Positions 45,214-54,341 of a stretch of DNA of 64,000 nt are shown one piece after another. Origin of the DNA: Clostridium lundense DSM 17049 (GTDB taxonomy: Bacteria > Bacillota > Clostridia > Clostridiales > Clostridiaceae); NCBI RefSeq assembly GCF_000619945.1, contig NZ_JHVC01000006.1, forward strand, positions 62,001 to 126,000. The letters run 5' to 3'. The position numbers and the translations under genes are program-made. The notes beneath the pieces are model-generated. The model was not told the DNA's origin, made no database searches, and saw nothing but the letters and a program-made list of their open reading frames with translations. Every line of letters begins with the position of its first letter. Position 1 is the first letter of the stretch.

Positions 45214-45246
45214 AATTCAAAATATAGTATACATGAAAACTGATGG

Positions 45247-45403
45247 GGCACATTAAAATAAATAACAAGTCAATTATCGACGGATATTTTGTATCAGACA
45301 AGAAATCAGGTTTCACTGCTAATAGAGCTATCAGTGGTTTCTGATGACGCAGTATGATGCAAAATAGCCTAGCATACTGACTTATTTATTTTTTTAATGT
45401 GCC
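45247..45403. repeat. 157-bp dispersed repeat with terminal inverted repeats, copy 2
   Basis: Starts GGCACATTAAAATAAATAAC and ends ATTTTTTTAATGTGCC. Reverse-complement of copy 1 at 8171-8327, equal in length and differing mainly in the inner hairpin and near one end. It lies between the PadR operon and the terminator of the convergent ECF gene. No target duplication is obvious at either copy. Confidence 0.85.
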
Positions 45404-45404
45404 T

Positions 45405-45438
45405 AAAGTAGATGAGTTTATATAAATTCATCTACTTT
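45405..45438 (-). terminator. Terminator after ECF S-component gene
   Basis: AAAGTAGATGA pairs with TCATCTACTTT around a 12-13-nt loop, 12 bp past the stop codon of the gene at 45451. Confidence 0.8.
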
Positions 45439-45450
45439 ATTAAATTCTTA

Positions 45451-46026
45451 TTATTCTCTTTTAATCTTTAATTTCCCTTGTAATAACTTAATTAATGGTA
45501 TTGCAATAATCATACCAGCAGTTACCTGTCCAATATTTCTTGGAATACCTGCAAGTGCTATTGCTAATGCTTGACTATAAGAATCCGCTCTAAGTAATAT
45601 AAATTTTACTAAAATTATTTTAGCTATAAAATATCCAAATACCATCCAAGCTCCTGCAATTATAAACGCAAAAATATTATTAATAATATTTTTACCTTCG
45701 TAATCTCCTCTATATGCAATAGATGCTGCAATAAATGCCATTATCCCCTTTATCACAAAAGTAAATGGTACATAATATCCATATCCAGTTAAAAAATCAG
45801 CTAAACTCATTCCTAATGCTGCTGTTAACATCCCTTTTCTCTTTCCAAATAATATTGCTGCAAAGAATACCATACTATCTCCTAAATGGTCATAACCAAT
45901 TCCCATTAATGTGGGAATCTTTATTACCATAGTTGCTATACATGTTATTGCTGCCATAACAGCCATTTGAGTAATTTCAATTGTTTTTGACACTCTTATC
46001 TCATTTTGCACAATACTTTGTTTCAT
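45451..46026 (-). CDS. ECF transporter S component
   Basis: 191 residues with six hydrophobic helices. HLGDSMVFFAAILFGKRKGM and GMSLADFLTGYGYYVPFTFVIKGIMAFIA match the PF07155-type S components (HmpT/riboflavin-like group) that give vitamin specificity to energy-coupling-factor importers. No ATPase or T subunit is nearby, so it should share the housekeeping ECF module. The vitamin is not determinable: hydroxymethylpyrimidine, pantothenate or another are possible. I recognised no riboswitch in the 190-bp leader. Start ATG follows GGAGGG. Confidence 0.87.
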   Translation of the reverse strand: MKQSIVQNEIRVSKTIEITQMAVMAAITCIATMVIKIPTLMGIGYDHLGDSMVFFAAILFGKRKGMLTAALGMSLADFLTGYGYYVPFTFVIKGIMAFIAASIAYRGDYEGKNIINNIFAFIIAGAWMVFGYFIAKIILVKFILLRADSYSQALAIALAGIPRNIGQVTAGMIIAIPLIKLLQGKLKIKRE

Positions 46027-46222
46027 TGAATACCCTCCTTTAACTCATATTCCACTTCCTGTAAAATATTCTATAATTAGTCTAATGTATTGTTGATATA
46101 TTTACAACTGTATCCATACACTTTTAAATTTAAAATTGGTCGAAGTTTTTATGTTCAAAATACAATATATGGTTATATTACATTTTCTATGATATACTAT
46201 AAATGTAGTGAGGTGTTAAATA

Positions 46223-46450
46223 ATGAACGAAAAAAATAGATTTAAATGGGGACTAGCTGGTTTTTTATTTGCAATAATTTTTTTCTTTATGTTTGCATCT
46301 ATCTTTGGAAGTGATCCATTAACTTTCATTAAGGATAATTTTGTTATTGAAACAGTAATTGAACCCTATTTTAAACTTTTATGTATATTACTAGCTTCTA
46401 TTATTCTATTATTCTCAGTTTGTAAAAGGAAAAAAGTAAATAGATACTAA
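46223..46450 (+). CDS. Small membrane protein, 75 residues
   Basis: Two membrane helices (about 10-30 and 50-68) with a positively charged tail (CKRKKVNRY). Not assigned to a family. A good ribosome site (GAGGTG) and a strong terminator right after it support a real gene. Confidence 0.72.
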   Translation: MNEKNRFKWGLAGFLFAIIFFFMFASIFGSDPLTFIKDNFVIETVIEPYFKLLCILLASIILLFSVCKRKKVNRY

Positions 46451-46451
46451 C

Positions 46452-46491
46452 AAAAATAACGTCATGGAATCAATTCCATAACGTTATTTTT
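46452..46491. terminator. Terminator between convergent genes
   Basis: 19-bp stem beginning AAAAATAACGT with one mismatch and a 2-nt centre, flanked by A and T runs; it serves the small membrane protein gene and addB. Confidence 0.85.
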
Positions 46492-46520
46492 GTTACTTAA
46501 TCTTTATTACCTATCTATAG

Positions 46521-49500
46521 TTATTCTTTTTCTTCCACAGATTTTTTTATAAGTTCCCATACTTCATCATCGCTCTTATCATTAATAAATCTATAACTAT
46601 TTCCATCTACAGTGGTATCAAACTGACATATTGGTGAATACTCACAAAATCTGCAAGGAGTTGAGCTATCCTTTTTCTTATATGGTTTTATTCCTATATT
46701 CCCTTCTAGCATTTCCTCACAAAGATTTACTATGGTTTCCTTTACATACTTTCTTAGTAAATTGAATTCTTCATTTGTTGCTACAGAAGAACTTTTTGAA
46801 AGAGAATTATCCTTATTCATTCTTACTGGAAGAATATCTGAATATCCATTTATACTCTTATCCATAGCTTTTATTATATCTGGATCCGCTAAAAGAAGCC
46901 CTTTCATCTTCAATTCCTTTAATAACTTCTTTTCTACTTCATCCTCATCTATTTCATCCTTAGTTCTTATAATTGGATCATCAACTTTGAAATATAACAT
47001 TCCTGCTGGCATTGCATTTTCTTTATACTTTTCTTCAATTTCTGTTAAAAGAGCATCTAAATATACCAACAGTTGAATCTGAAGTCCATAATACACATCC
47101 GATAATTTAAAATCTTTGCTTCCTGATTTATAATCTATTATTCTGATATAGGTTCCTTCTTCTTCTTTTAGCTGGTCAATTCTATCAATTCTTCCTATTA
47201 AATTCACAGTCTCCCCTGAGTGAAGTTCTACAGAAATAGGTGAAAATTCTCCATTAATTCCAAAAGACAACTCATATCCTGAAGGTTCAAATTCTCCCCT
47301 AGTTATCTGCTCTCCAATTATAGATATAGCTTTTGAAAGAATTCTTTTTATTCCTTCTGTCATATGTTTATATCTTGGAGAACTGTTTAATATAGAACCT
47401 GGCATATTTGCCACCTTTTCATCAACTATGGTAGATACTACCCCTTCACAAAGATCCTTATTTACATCTTCCCATGTTATATTCTTTTCCCTTAATCGTT
47501 TAGAGAAAGATTCTAATACCTCATGCATAAGTGTTCCTACATCTGGGGTTGATAATTTGTATACTTTTCTATCCTTTGCTTTCATGCCATACTTTACAAA
47601 ATATGAAAAAGGACATTCCGCATACTTTTCTAATCTAGACACACTTATATTCATTTTGTGTCCATAAAGCTTTCTTACCTTTTTTGTATCCATTATCTCA
47701 GCTTCATTACTATAAGAAAAACCTTCTAATATGTTAGTTAATTTCTCCTTCCAATAATCATCATTTATATACCAATTATATACATCCAGCCATAATGGAC
47801 TAACCTCTAACCCCTCAGTACTACTTCTAAGCTTACCTATAAGCTCATTAAAAGTAGCTTTAGGTGCCGCTACCATTCTTAACTCCTCTTCCTCTGTATT
47901 TTTATTTATTATATTGCTATCCTCGCACATGTTTGGGAAAATTTTTTTAAGTCTAGATACAACTATGGATGGTCTTAAAGTCTTGCCCTCTAGATCTGCC
48001 ATAGGATAACTTATTCTCAAATAATTACTCATAGTAGTTAATGTTATATATGTTAAAAACTGCTCTTCAAAAGCTCTAGCCTTAGTATCCTTTGCTAATT
48101 CCAACCCCTTTGAACGTAAATCTTCTCTTTCCATATCTGTAAGTATTCCTTCTGAATTTATTACTCCTGGAAATATACCATCATTTACACCAACTATATA
48201 TAAAGCCTTTATATCATGGCTTCTAAGACGTTGAATACTACTTACTAAAACTTGATCCAAAGCTGGAGGAATAAGACCTACTTCATATTCTTCAAAACCA
48301 TTTTTTAAAAGCTTTGCAAATATATTAGGGTCTAATTTTTCTTCTCCCATAACTTCTACAATTTGATCCATAAGCTCCACTACTATATTCCATATTTGAT
48401 TAAATTCATTTACCTTATCTAACCTATCTTCCTCTTTAAACTTTTCTATCCATGATTCAATCTTTTGTGGTACATTTATACTATTTAAAAAATCATAAAG
48501 AGCGGTGCACATCTCTTTAGCATTTTTTTTATTATTAATATTTTCATGAAATTCTTTAAGTGGAAGAACTATTTTATCTTTTATCATATTTATTTTATGT
48601 AAATTTTTCTGCTCTTCTTCAGATATTTCTTCATCCTTATTAAAACTATATCTTATTCTATATTGCCATTTAGGAATTTCAGTCCATTTCTTTCCCCTTA
48701 TTCCATTAGCTAATACATAATTTTCAATTAAGTCTACTTCTTCCCTACTTATATCAGTAAGACCAGTTTTCAAATATCTAAATACACTTTCATAACTCCA
48801 TCTTTTACTGAATATTTCAATACAAGAGATAATGAGAACTATAAGAGGATTATTACTTATTTCTATTTTTTTATCTATAAAATATGGTATTTCATATTCA
48901 TTAAATATAGCCCTAGCTAAATTTTCATAACCGTCTAAATCTCCCGTTATTACTGCAATATCTTTAAACCTAAAATTTCTATCTCTAACAAGCTTTAAAA
49001 TATCTCTAGCAGTTTCTTCAATTTCTGTATACTTATTTAAAGCCTTAAATATGCAGATATCATTTGTATCTCCCTTATAAGTTTTGTATGGAAAAGAAAA
49101 TAAGTTTTTCTCCATATGACTTAATTCCCTGCTCTCTTTAAATCTATAGCAAGGAGCACATTCTAGTTCTATAGGCTTTTCATATTTTATATTATTTCTT
49201 TCCAAAATTCTCAAAAGTTTTTCTTCTGTATTTTTTATAGGATAAAATAAATCTAAATTATCTACAGATTTTCCTCCACTTAAAGCATCTGTACTTAATG
49301 TTATATTTACTCTTTTAGCTTTTTTTAATATTTTTTCCAAAATTCTATATTCTTGAGGAGTAAAATCAAAAAATTCATCTATCCAAACTTCAGCTTCATT
49401 AAATAATTTAGATTCATCCAATTTATTTACTAATATAGTTAGGTCATCTTCTGGATCTATATATTTTCTATAAAGATTTTCTTGAAATTTAGAATATATT

Positions 49501-49979
49501 AAAGCTATATCAGATAACTTATCCTTTAAATTCTCGTTTTCCGCTGCTTCTGAAGATTCATACACCATTTCCGGGGTAATATTGTATCTTTTAAATTCTG
49601 TAATAAGCTCAGCCATTGTAGTTACAAAACCTTCCCTCTTAGAAGCTTTCGCAAATATTTTAAACCTATCATTTAACTCATCCATTACCTTATATATAAG
49701 CATGCTTTTTCCTGATTCATTCATATGTATATGAGTAATTCCACCAACTTCATTAAATACCTTATAAGCCATTCTTTTAAAACTTAATACTTGTGATCTT
49801 GATATAGCTTCTTCTCCTATATAATGAATTAAATTCTTTTCACTTTGAAAAGAAAATTGTTCAGGTACTAAGAGTATTAATTGGCTTTTATCACCCTTTT
49901 CTAATTTTCTTTTTATGTCTTTAAGACAGTAGTAACTTTTACCACTACCAGATCTTCCATATATAAATCTTAAACTCAT
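46521..49979 (-). CDS. addB: ATP-dependent nuclease subunit B (AddB)
   Basis: About 1152 residues, normal for AddB. Walker A GRSGSGKS near residue 8; inactivated helicase body; C-terminal RecB-type nuclease with RIDRID and RIIDYKSGSKDF; iron-sulfur cysteines in ECPFSYF and, near the end, CRFCEYSPICQF. With AddA it resects double-strand breaks and responds to Chi. GAGGTG fits the ATG at 49979 rather than the GTG three codons upstream. The expected partner addA does not follow: a terminator and an opposing small gene lie downstream. Confidence 0.95.
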   Translation of the reverse strand: MSLRFIYGRSGSGKSYYCLKDIKRKLEKGDKSQLILLVPEQFSFQSEKNLIHYIGEEAISRSQVLSFKRMAYKVFNEVGGITHIHMNESGKSMLIYKVMDELNDRFKIFAKASKREGFVTTMAELITEFKRYNITPEMVYESSEAAENENLKDKLSDIALIYSKFQENLYRKYIDPEDDLTILVNKLDESKLFNEAEVWIDEFFDFTPQEYRILEKILKKAKRVNITLSTDALSGGKSVDNLDLFYPIKNTEEKLLRILERNNIKYEKPIELECAPCYRFKESRELSHMEKNLFSFPYKTYKGDTNDICIFKALNKYTEIEETARDILKLVRDRNFRFKDIAVITGDLDGYENLARAIFNEYEIPYFIDKKIEISNNPLIVLIISCIEIFSKRWSYESVFRYLKTGLTDISREEVDLIENYVLANGIRGKKWTEIPKWQYRIRYSFNKDEEISEEEQKNLHKINMIKDKIVLPLKEFHENINNKKNAKEMCTALYDFLNSINVPQKIESWIEKFKEEDRLDKVNEFNQIWNIVVELMDQIVEVMGEEKLDPNIFAKLLKNGFEEYEVGLIPPALDQVLVSSIQRLRSHDIKALYIVGVNDGIFPGVINSEGILTDMEREDLRSKGLELAKDTKARAFEEQFLTYITLTTMSNYLRISYPMADLEGKTLRPSIVVSRLKKIFPNMCEDSNIINKNTEEEELRMVAAPKATFNELIGKLRSSTEGLEVSPLWLDVYNWYINDDYWKEKLTNILEGFSYSNEAEIMDTKKVRKLYGHKMNISVSRLEKYAECPFSYFVKYGMKAKDRKVYKLSTPDVGTLMHEVLESFSKRLREKNITWEDVNKDLCEGVVSTIVDEKVANMPGSILNSSPRYKHMTEGIKRILSKAISIIGEQITRGEFEPSGYELSFGINGEFSPISVELHSGETVNLIGRIDRIDQLKEEEGTYIRIIDYKSGSKDFKLSDVYYGLQIQLLVYLDALLTEIEEKYKENAMPAGMLYFKVDDPIIRTKDEIDEDEVEKKLLKELKMKGLLLADPDIIKAMDKSINGYSDILPVRMNKDNSLSKSSSVATNEEFNLLRKYVKETIVNLCEEMLEGNIGIKPYKKKDSSTPCRFCEYSPICQFDTTVDGNSYRFINDKSDDEVWELIKKSVEEKE

Positions 49980-50048
49980 TTCATTCACCTCAAAGAAATT
50001 TAATACAATTTTATTCTATATGCACTTACTAATTATAGAATAAATAAA

Positions 50049-50092
50049 ATTATAGGATAAATAGTAATATATTTAACTATCTATCCTATAAT
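50049..50092 (-). terminator. Terminator after lipoprotein gene
   Basis: ATTATAGGATAAATAGT pairs with ACTATCTATCCTATAAT (one mismatch) around a 10-nt loop, downstream of the gene ending at 50150 and upstream of addB. Confidence 0.75.
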
Positions 50093-50149
50093 TATTATAC
50101 TATATTTGAAACCTGTACTACTGTTCTTTTCATGCTTTTTATTATTTAG

Positions 50150-50908
50150 TTAAAATTGTCTATAGCTAAAATCCATTACAGATGTTTTCTCTCCACTTCC
50201 TTTTATTAGTATAGTATTATTGAATTCTACAAGTCCTTTCCCCTCACAATACACTTTTATTTCCTTATAAGTGTTTTTTGGATATCCTTGTACTCCTTTA
50301 ATTACTGTTTCTGTTTTTACTAAATTTTTATTATCTTTATCTTTAGTAACATCTACAATTGTGTTTTTAGCAATATATTTATTTCCCTTAAATTCCACTT
50401 CATTTTCCCATGTGTTTCCCTTTATTATAGGCATTTTCAAAATAGTTCCTTTTTCGATAGCTGCATATTTCTTTTTCATATCACCATTTTTCTGAATTTC
50501 CTTAACAGAATCTGCATCAATAGTGTATTCCTTTTGAAAATGAAATTTATCTTTAGCTGGCCCTTCTCCATCAGATTCATTTTTTATTTCCCCATTAAAC
50601 TGTAATATCAAAGATTCTTTAGTGCCAGTAATCTTATCTAATTTTATTACTTCTCCATACTCTAATGTACCATTATAATGAAATTCCCTCATTTCATTAG
50701 TAGAAAAATATGCTGATAGTTCTTTACTATATTCTTTTACATTTAATTGCCCTTTATCTTGTGCTTTTACTATATTATCTTGTGCTTTTACTATATTATC
50801 TCCCTTTAACATAGATGAATTTATATTGTTTTTTGAACATCCCATTAACGAGAAAGCTAATACCGATATAATAACAGAACTTAGTATTATTTTTAAATTT
50901 TCTTTCAT
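50150..50908 (-). CDS. Lipoprotein of unknown function
   Basis: 252 residues. Signal peptide with lipobox (FSLMGC, Cys24) and a soluble, lysine- and glutamate-rich outer domain of mostly beta strands (GTLEYGEVIKLDKITGTKES). No catalytic motif recognised. Residues about 37-50 contain a tandem DNIVKAQ DNIVKAQ, from a 21-bp duplication. Start ATG follows GGAGGG. The promoter region is shared with the divergent DUF2680 gene and holds the direct-repeat operator array. Confidence 0.8.
   Translation of the reverse strand: MKENLKIILSSVIISVLAFSLMGCSKNNINSSMLKGDNIVKAQDNIVKAQDKGQLNVKEYSKELSAYFSTNEMREFHYNGTLEYGEVIKLDKITGTKESLILQFNGEIKNESDGEGPAKDKFHFQKEYTIDADSVKEIQKNGDMKKKYAAIEKGTILKMPIIKGNTWENEVEFKGNKYIAKNTIVDVTKDKDNKNLVKTETVIKGVQGYPKNTYKEIKVYCEGKGLVEFNNTILIKGSGEKTSVMDFSYRQF
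50758..50799. repeat. 21-bp tandem duplication inside a lipoprotein gene
   Basis: Two adjacent identical units of CTTGTGCTTTTACTATATTAT. Length is a multiple of three, so the reading frame is kept and seven residues are repeated just after the lipobox. Probably a recent slippage event. Confidence 0.9.
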
Positions 50909-50993
50909 TAACTTATCCCTCCATTAATTTATACTAATTTTTTATAAGTATCTTATGTTATATTCATAGTACTATATTCTCCTCATTTAAGAA

Positions 50994-51068
50994 TTACATA
51001 GGATTTACAAATATATTACAAAGTTATTACAATATACTTTTCACAATTTCATCACAATTAACACAAAG
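50994..51068. promoter_or_regulatory. Direct-repeat operator array, PhoB/OmpR type
   Basis: TTACA occurs at 50994, 51005, 51016 and 51027, each 11 bp apart, then TCACA at 51041 and 51052 and ACAAA at 51063, again at 11-bp steps. This is the tandem half-site pattern of PhoB/OmpR-family response regulators. It lies upstream of the DUF2680 gene and in the divergent promoter region of the lipoprotein gene. A TATGTT -10-like box follows at 51081. The last three units recur at 55763. Confidence 0.75.
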
Positions 51069-51152
51069 TTTAATCATAAATATGTTTTATGATTATTACA
51101 TAAGATAAAAGAAAGTTGCACTGCAACTTCTTAAAATTAGGAGGTATGTTTT

Positions 51153-51674
51153 ATGAAAAAGAAAAATATTATTGCTGCTTTAGCACTTACATTATCAATA
51201 GGAATGGGAGCAACTGCATATGCTGCTACAACTACATCTCCAAATTCCAGCATATCAAATAAAGTAAATGCTACTTGTGAAAGATTAGGTATTGGAAGAA
51301 TTACTGGTATGAGGGGGTACGATTCAGCAATCTCTATTTTAAAGGATAAACTTAAATTAACAGATTCTGATATAACAAAAGCTAGGGAATCAGGCAAAAC
51401 TTTAAGAGATTTAGCTTTAGAAAAAGGAATGACTGAAGATCAATTTAAACAAGCAATGATAGATGCAAAAAACAAGTCTATAGATGAGGCTGTTAAAAAT
51501 GGTACTTTAACTAAAGAAGAAAGCGATAAAATTAAAACTACTATTAAAAATAATATACAAAATTGTGATGGTACAGGTTGTGGAAATTCTATGAGAGGCC
51601 AAGGCCAAGGTCAAGGTCGTGGAAGAGGCATGAATGGTATGAGAGGTATGCAGCAGGGTAACTGTCTTAAGTAA
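51153..51674 (+). CDS. Exported DUF2680-like protein with Gly/Met/Arg-rich tail
   Basis: 173 residues. Signal peptide ending AYAA, helical core (DKLKLTDSDITKARESGKTL, LALEKGMTEDQFKQAMIDAK) like DUF2680 proteins, then a low-complexity tail of Gln, Gly, Arg and Met. Function unknown; the Met-rich end could bind metal, which is speculation. AGGAGGT precedes the ATG. The leader also carries a small perfect hairpin (AAGTTGCA/TGCAACTT, 51113-51129) just before the ribosome site. Likely controlled by the upstream direct-repeat array. Confidence 0.8.
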   Translation: MKKKNIIAALALTLSIGMGATAYAATTTSPNSSISNKVNATCERLGIGRITGMRGYDSAISILKDKLKLTDSDITKARESGKTLRDLALEKGMTEDQFKQAMIDAKNKSIDEAVKNGTLTKEESDKIKTTIKNNIQNCDGTGCGNSMRGQGQGQGRGRGMNGMRGMQQGNCLK

Positions 51675-51680
51675 ACCACA

Positions 51681-51712
51681 AAACCGTGTGAAAAATTCAC
51701 ACGGTTTTTTTA
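51681..51712 (+). terminator. Terminator after the DUF2680 gene
   Basis: AAACCGTGTGA pairs with TCACACGGTTT around a 5-nt loop and ends in a run of T, 7 bp after the stop codon. Confidence 0.92.
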
Positions 51713-51785
51713 TATATTTCCACTATAATGCTTACTATCTTATACATTTTATCCTTATTAGTATCTAAAAAATCTAGTTGATTCA

Positions 51786-53249
51786 TCATCTTTTCTGTGT
51801 ACTCTGTACTTTGTTATCTAAAGAAGCTTCTTCACCTATTATTTTTATACCTTTTTCTATATCCTCTAGTGTAAGCCTAGAAAATCCTAATCTTAAAGAA
51901 TCATCTCCTCCACCATCCGTATAAAATATATCTCCTGGTGTAAAAATAACTCCTCTTTTTACACATCTATTTAATAATTCTCTAGAATTTATATTCATTA
52001 ACTTAATAAATAAATATAGCCCGCCGTCTCCTAAAATATATTTATGTGGTATATACTCCTCACAAAGTCTCTTTGCCAATTCATATTTTTCTCTATATAT
52101 ATTTCTGACCTTTTTAACATATTTTTCAAAGGAACCACTTTTCATATATTCATATAAAATTGCTTGATCTAAAAATGATGTATGGATATTTCTACTTCTC
52201 TTAACACTTTCTAAAGTATCTATAAGTTTTTCATCTCCAAATATCCATCCTATTCTCATGCCTGGAAAAAGTATTTTAGACAAACTCCCTATATAAACTA
52301 CTGAATTTTCTTCTCCACTTATAGCAGCAATGGGAGCCATATGTGCGCCTAAATGTTGAAGTTCCTCATTAAATCCATCCTCAATTATAGGGACTTTGTA
52401 TTTCTTCAAAGTATTATATAGCTGTTCCCTTTTCTGAAATGACATAACCATTCCTGTGGGATTATGATAAGAAGGAATAATATATGCTAATTTAACCTGG
52501 TTACTTTTAAGTTTTTCCTTTAAATCTTCTAAATCTATTCCATCTTCATTAATCCTTATTCCCACTATATCTAAGCGATGTAACTTCATTAATTTAATAG
52601 CTGTATTATGAGTAGGATTTTCACATAATATTTTATCCTCCTTAGATGTGAGAGAGGATAATAATATATCAAAACCTTCAGTAAAACCATTGGTTATTAG
52701 TATACTTTTCCCCTTAGTATTTACCCCTTTTTCCTTCATATAATTCATTAGAAATTCTATAAGATATTTATAACCTTTAGCATAGCCATAATTTAATATT
52801 TTTTCTCCTTCTAAAGTTATTCTATTTAAAAAAGCTCTTTTTAACTCTTCAACATCAAATAAACTTTCATCTGGTGCTATACTCTTAAAAGAAATCATGC
52901 CTTTCTTATATAATTGTTCATGTTTCATAATATCTAATTCTTCCGCAGTTTTAGCATAATTATTGATGTTATCTAACCATTCTATATTCCAATCACTATT
53001 TACATTTATATTTATTTTACAAACAAAAGTACCTTTCCCTTTTTCAGTATAAACTAATCCATTGTCTTCAAGAAGTTCGTAAACCTTCATTATAGTATTT
53101 CTACTAACATTAATCATAGAAGACATTTCCCTAGTAGAGGGTAACTTACTTCCTTGAGGAAGCATACCATTTTCTATTATTTCCTTTATATATTTATATA
53201 TTTGAATATAGGCAGCCTTTCCATCTTTTAATTTTATATTGTGAAACAA
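51786..53249 (-). CDS. MocR-family regulator, probable DdlR
   Basis: 487 residues. GntR-type winged helix (about 1-75; YIQIYKYIKEIIENG, STREMSSMINVSRNTIMKVY) fused to an aminotransferase-like PLP domain (about 120-470; YGYAKGYKYL, AYIIPSYHNPTG, and the PLP lysine in GSLSKILFPGMRIGW). MocR proteins sense amines or amino acids through PLP. Because it lies 10 bp downstream of ddl in the same operon, I infer the DdlR type that controls D-Ala-D-Ala synthesis. Start is TTG (53249) behind GAGGTG. Confidence 0.9.
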   Translation of the reverse strand: MFHNIKLKDGKAAYIQIYKYIKEIIENGMLPQGSKLPSTREMSSMINVSRNTIMKVYELLEDNGLVYTEKGKGTFVCKININVNSDWNIEWLDNINNYAKTAEELDIMKHEQLYKKGMISFKSIAPDESLFDVEELKRAFLNRITLEGEKILNYGYAKGYKYLIEFLMNYMKEKGVNTKGKSILITNGFTEGFDILLSSLTSKEDKILCENPTHNTAIKLMKLHRLDIVGIRINEDGIDLEDLKEKLKSNQVKLAYIIPSYHNPTGMVMSFQKREQLYNTLKKYKVPIIEDGFNEELQHLGAHMAPIAAISGEENSVVYIGSLSKILFPGMRIGWIFGDEKLIDTLESVKRSRNIHTSFLDQAILYEYMKSGSFEKYVKKVRNIYREKYELAKRLCEEYIPHKYILGDGGLYLFIKLMNINSRELLNRCVKRGVIFTPGDIFYTDGGGDDSLRLGFSRLTLEDIEKGIKIIGEEASLDNKVQSTQKR

Positions 53250-53259
53250 TTAATTCACC

Positions 53260-54165
53260 TCAATATTTGCTTGTATTTAAAGAAGACTCTATAATCTTAT
53301 CTAAAAGCTCACTAAAGCTTAATCCAAATGCTTTTGCACTTTTAGGGAATAAACTGTTTTTAGTCATTCCTGGAAGAGTATTTATCTCTAAAACATATAC
53401 TTCTCCATCTTTTATAATCATATCAATTCTTCCATAAACTCTCAACTTAAAACTTTCCCAGCACCTCTTACATATTTCCTCAACATTCTTTTGTAAAGGT
53501 TCTGGGAGTTCTATGGCATTTTCTTCTGCCCCATTATCATCATACTTTGAAGAATAGTTAAAAAATTCTTCTTTTGTCTTTATGGATAGTATAGGTAAAA
53601 CCTCTCCATTAAGCATACAACAAGTTATTTCTTCGCCTTTTATATATTCCTCTATCATAACTTCTTCATCGTATTTTAAAGCTTCCTTTACCGCTTTATC
53701 TAATTCTTCTTTATGATTAACCAATGTTATGCCAATACTTGAACCACCATTATTAGGTTTGACCATAACAGGGTAACCCATATCCTCTATTTTAGCATAA
53801 TTTATTTCTTCTTCTCTCCTTACCATAATCCATCTTGGTGTTTTTATATTTTCTGCAACAAACACTTTTTTACTTGTATCTTTATCCATACATAATGCAC
53901 TACTTAATACACCACAACCTGAATATGGCACTCCTATACTTTCTAGAATTGCTTGAATCTGACCATCTTCTCCAAAACTGCCATGAAGCGCAATAAAAGC
54001 AAACTCTAAGCATTTTACTCTATCAATAAGTTCATATTTTGTATTTATAGGTATTGGTAAAATCTCATATTTATCTTTATCTAAACTTTCTATTATATAC
54101 TTTCCTGTTAGGTAAGATACTTCTTTTTCGGTGGATATTCCACCCATTACAACTCCAATTTGCAT
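53260..54165 (-). CDS. ddl: D-alanine--D-alanine ligase
   Basis: 301 residues, ATP-grasp ligase that joins two D-Ala for peptidoglycan. Motifs: VVMGGISTEKEVSYLTG at the start, ALHGSFGEDGQIQAILESIG near residue 80, MVKPNNGGSSIG near 133 and VLEINTLPGMTKNSLFPKSA near the end. The length is typical of short bacterial Ddl. ATG at 54165 follows GGAGGA. First gene of an operon with the MocR regulator; an inverted repeat 68-102 bp upstream is a candidate operator. Confidence 0.96.
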   Translation of the reverse strand: MQIGVVMGGISTEKEVSYLTGKYIIESLDKDKYEILPIPINTKYELIDRVKCLEFAFIALHGSFGEDGQIQAILESIGVPYSGCGVLSSALCMDKDTSKKVFVAENIKTPRWIMVRREEEINYAKIEDMGYPVMVKPNNGGSSIGITLVNHKEELDKAVKEALKYDEEVMIEEYIKGEEITCCMLNGEVLPILSIKTKEEFFNYSSKYDDNGAEENAIELPEPLQKNVEEICKRCWESFKLRVYGRIDMIIKDGEVYVLEINTLPGMTKNSLFPKSAKAFGLSFSELLDKIIESSLNTSKY

Positions 54166-54232
54166 ATAAAAATCCTCCTTATATACATACTACCTCAGTT
54201 TTATTTTATTCATTAAGGGGGTATAATTAAAG

Positions 54233-54267
54233 TACCACTATGTATTTAATTTTATAACATAGTGGTA
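54233..54267. promoter_or_regulatory. Inverted repeat upstream of ddl, candidate MocR operator
   Basis: TACCACTATGT (54233-54243) and ACATAGTGGTA (54257-54267): perfect 11-bp arms, 13-bp spacer, in the gap between divergent ddl and the ABC ATPase gene. AGTGGTA-type half-sites have been seen for several MocR regulators. It could instead belong to the ABC genes. Confidence 0.5.
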
Positions 54268-54341
54268 AACAATTTCAAAAAATTACTCCGCAACTCTTTT
54301 AGATAACCGAGTACAGAGTACAGGAAATGGGGTTGAAATTT

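Noticed and set aside
46027..46222. Vitamin riboswitch upstream of the ECF S component
   Set aside because: I could not recognise conserved core motifs of TPP, FMN, preQ1 or other known classes.
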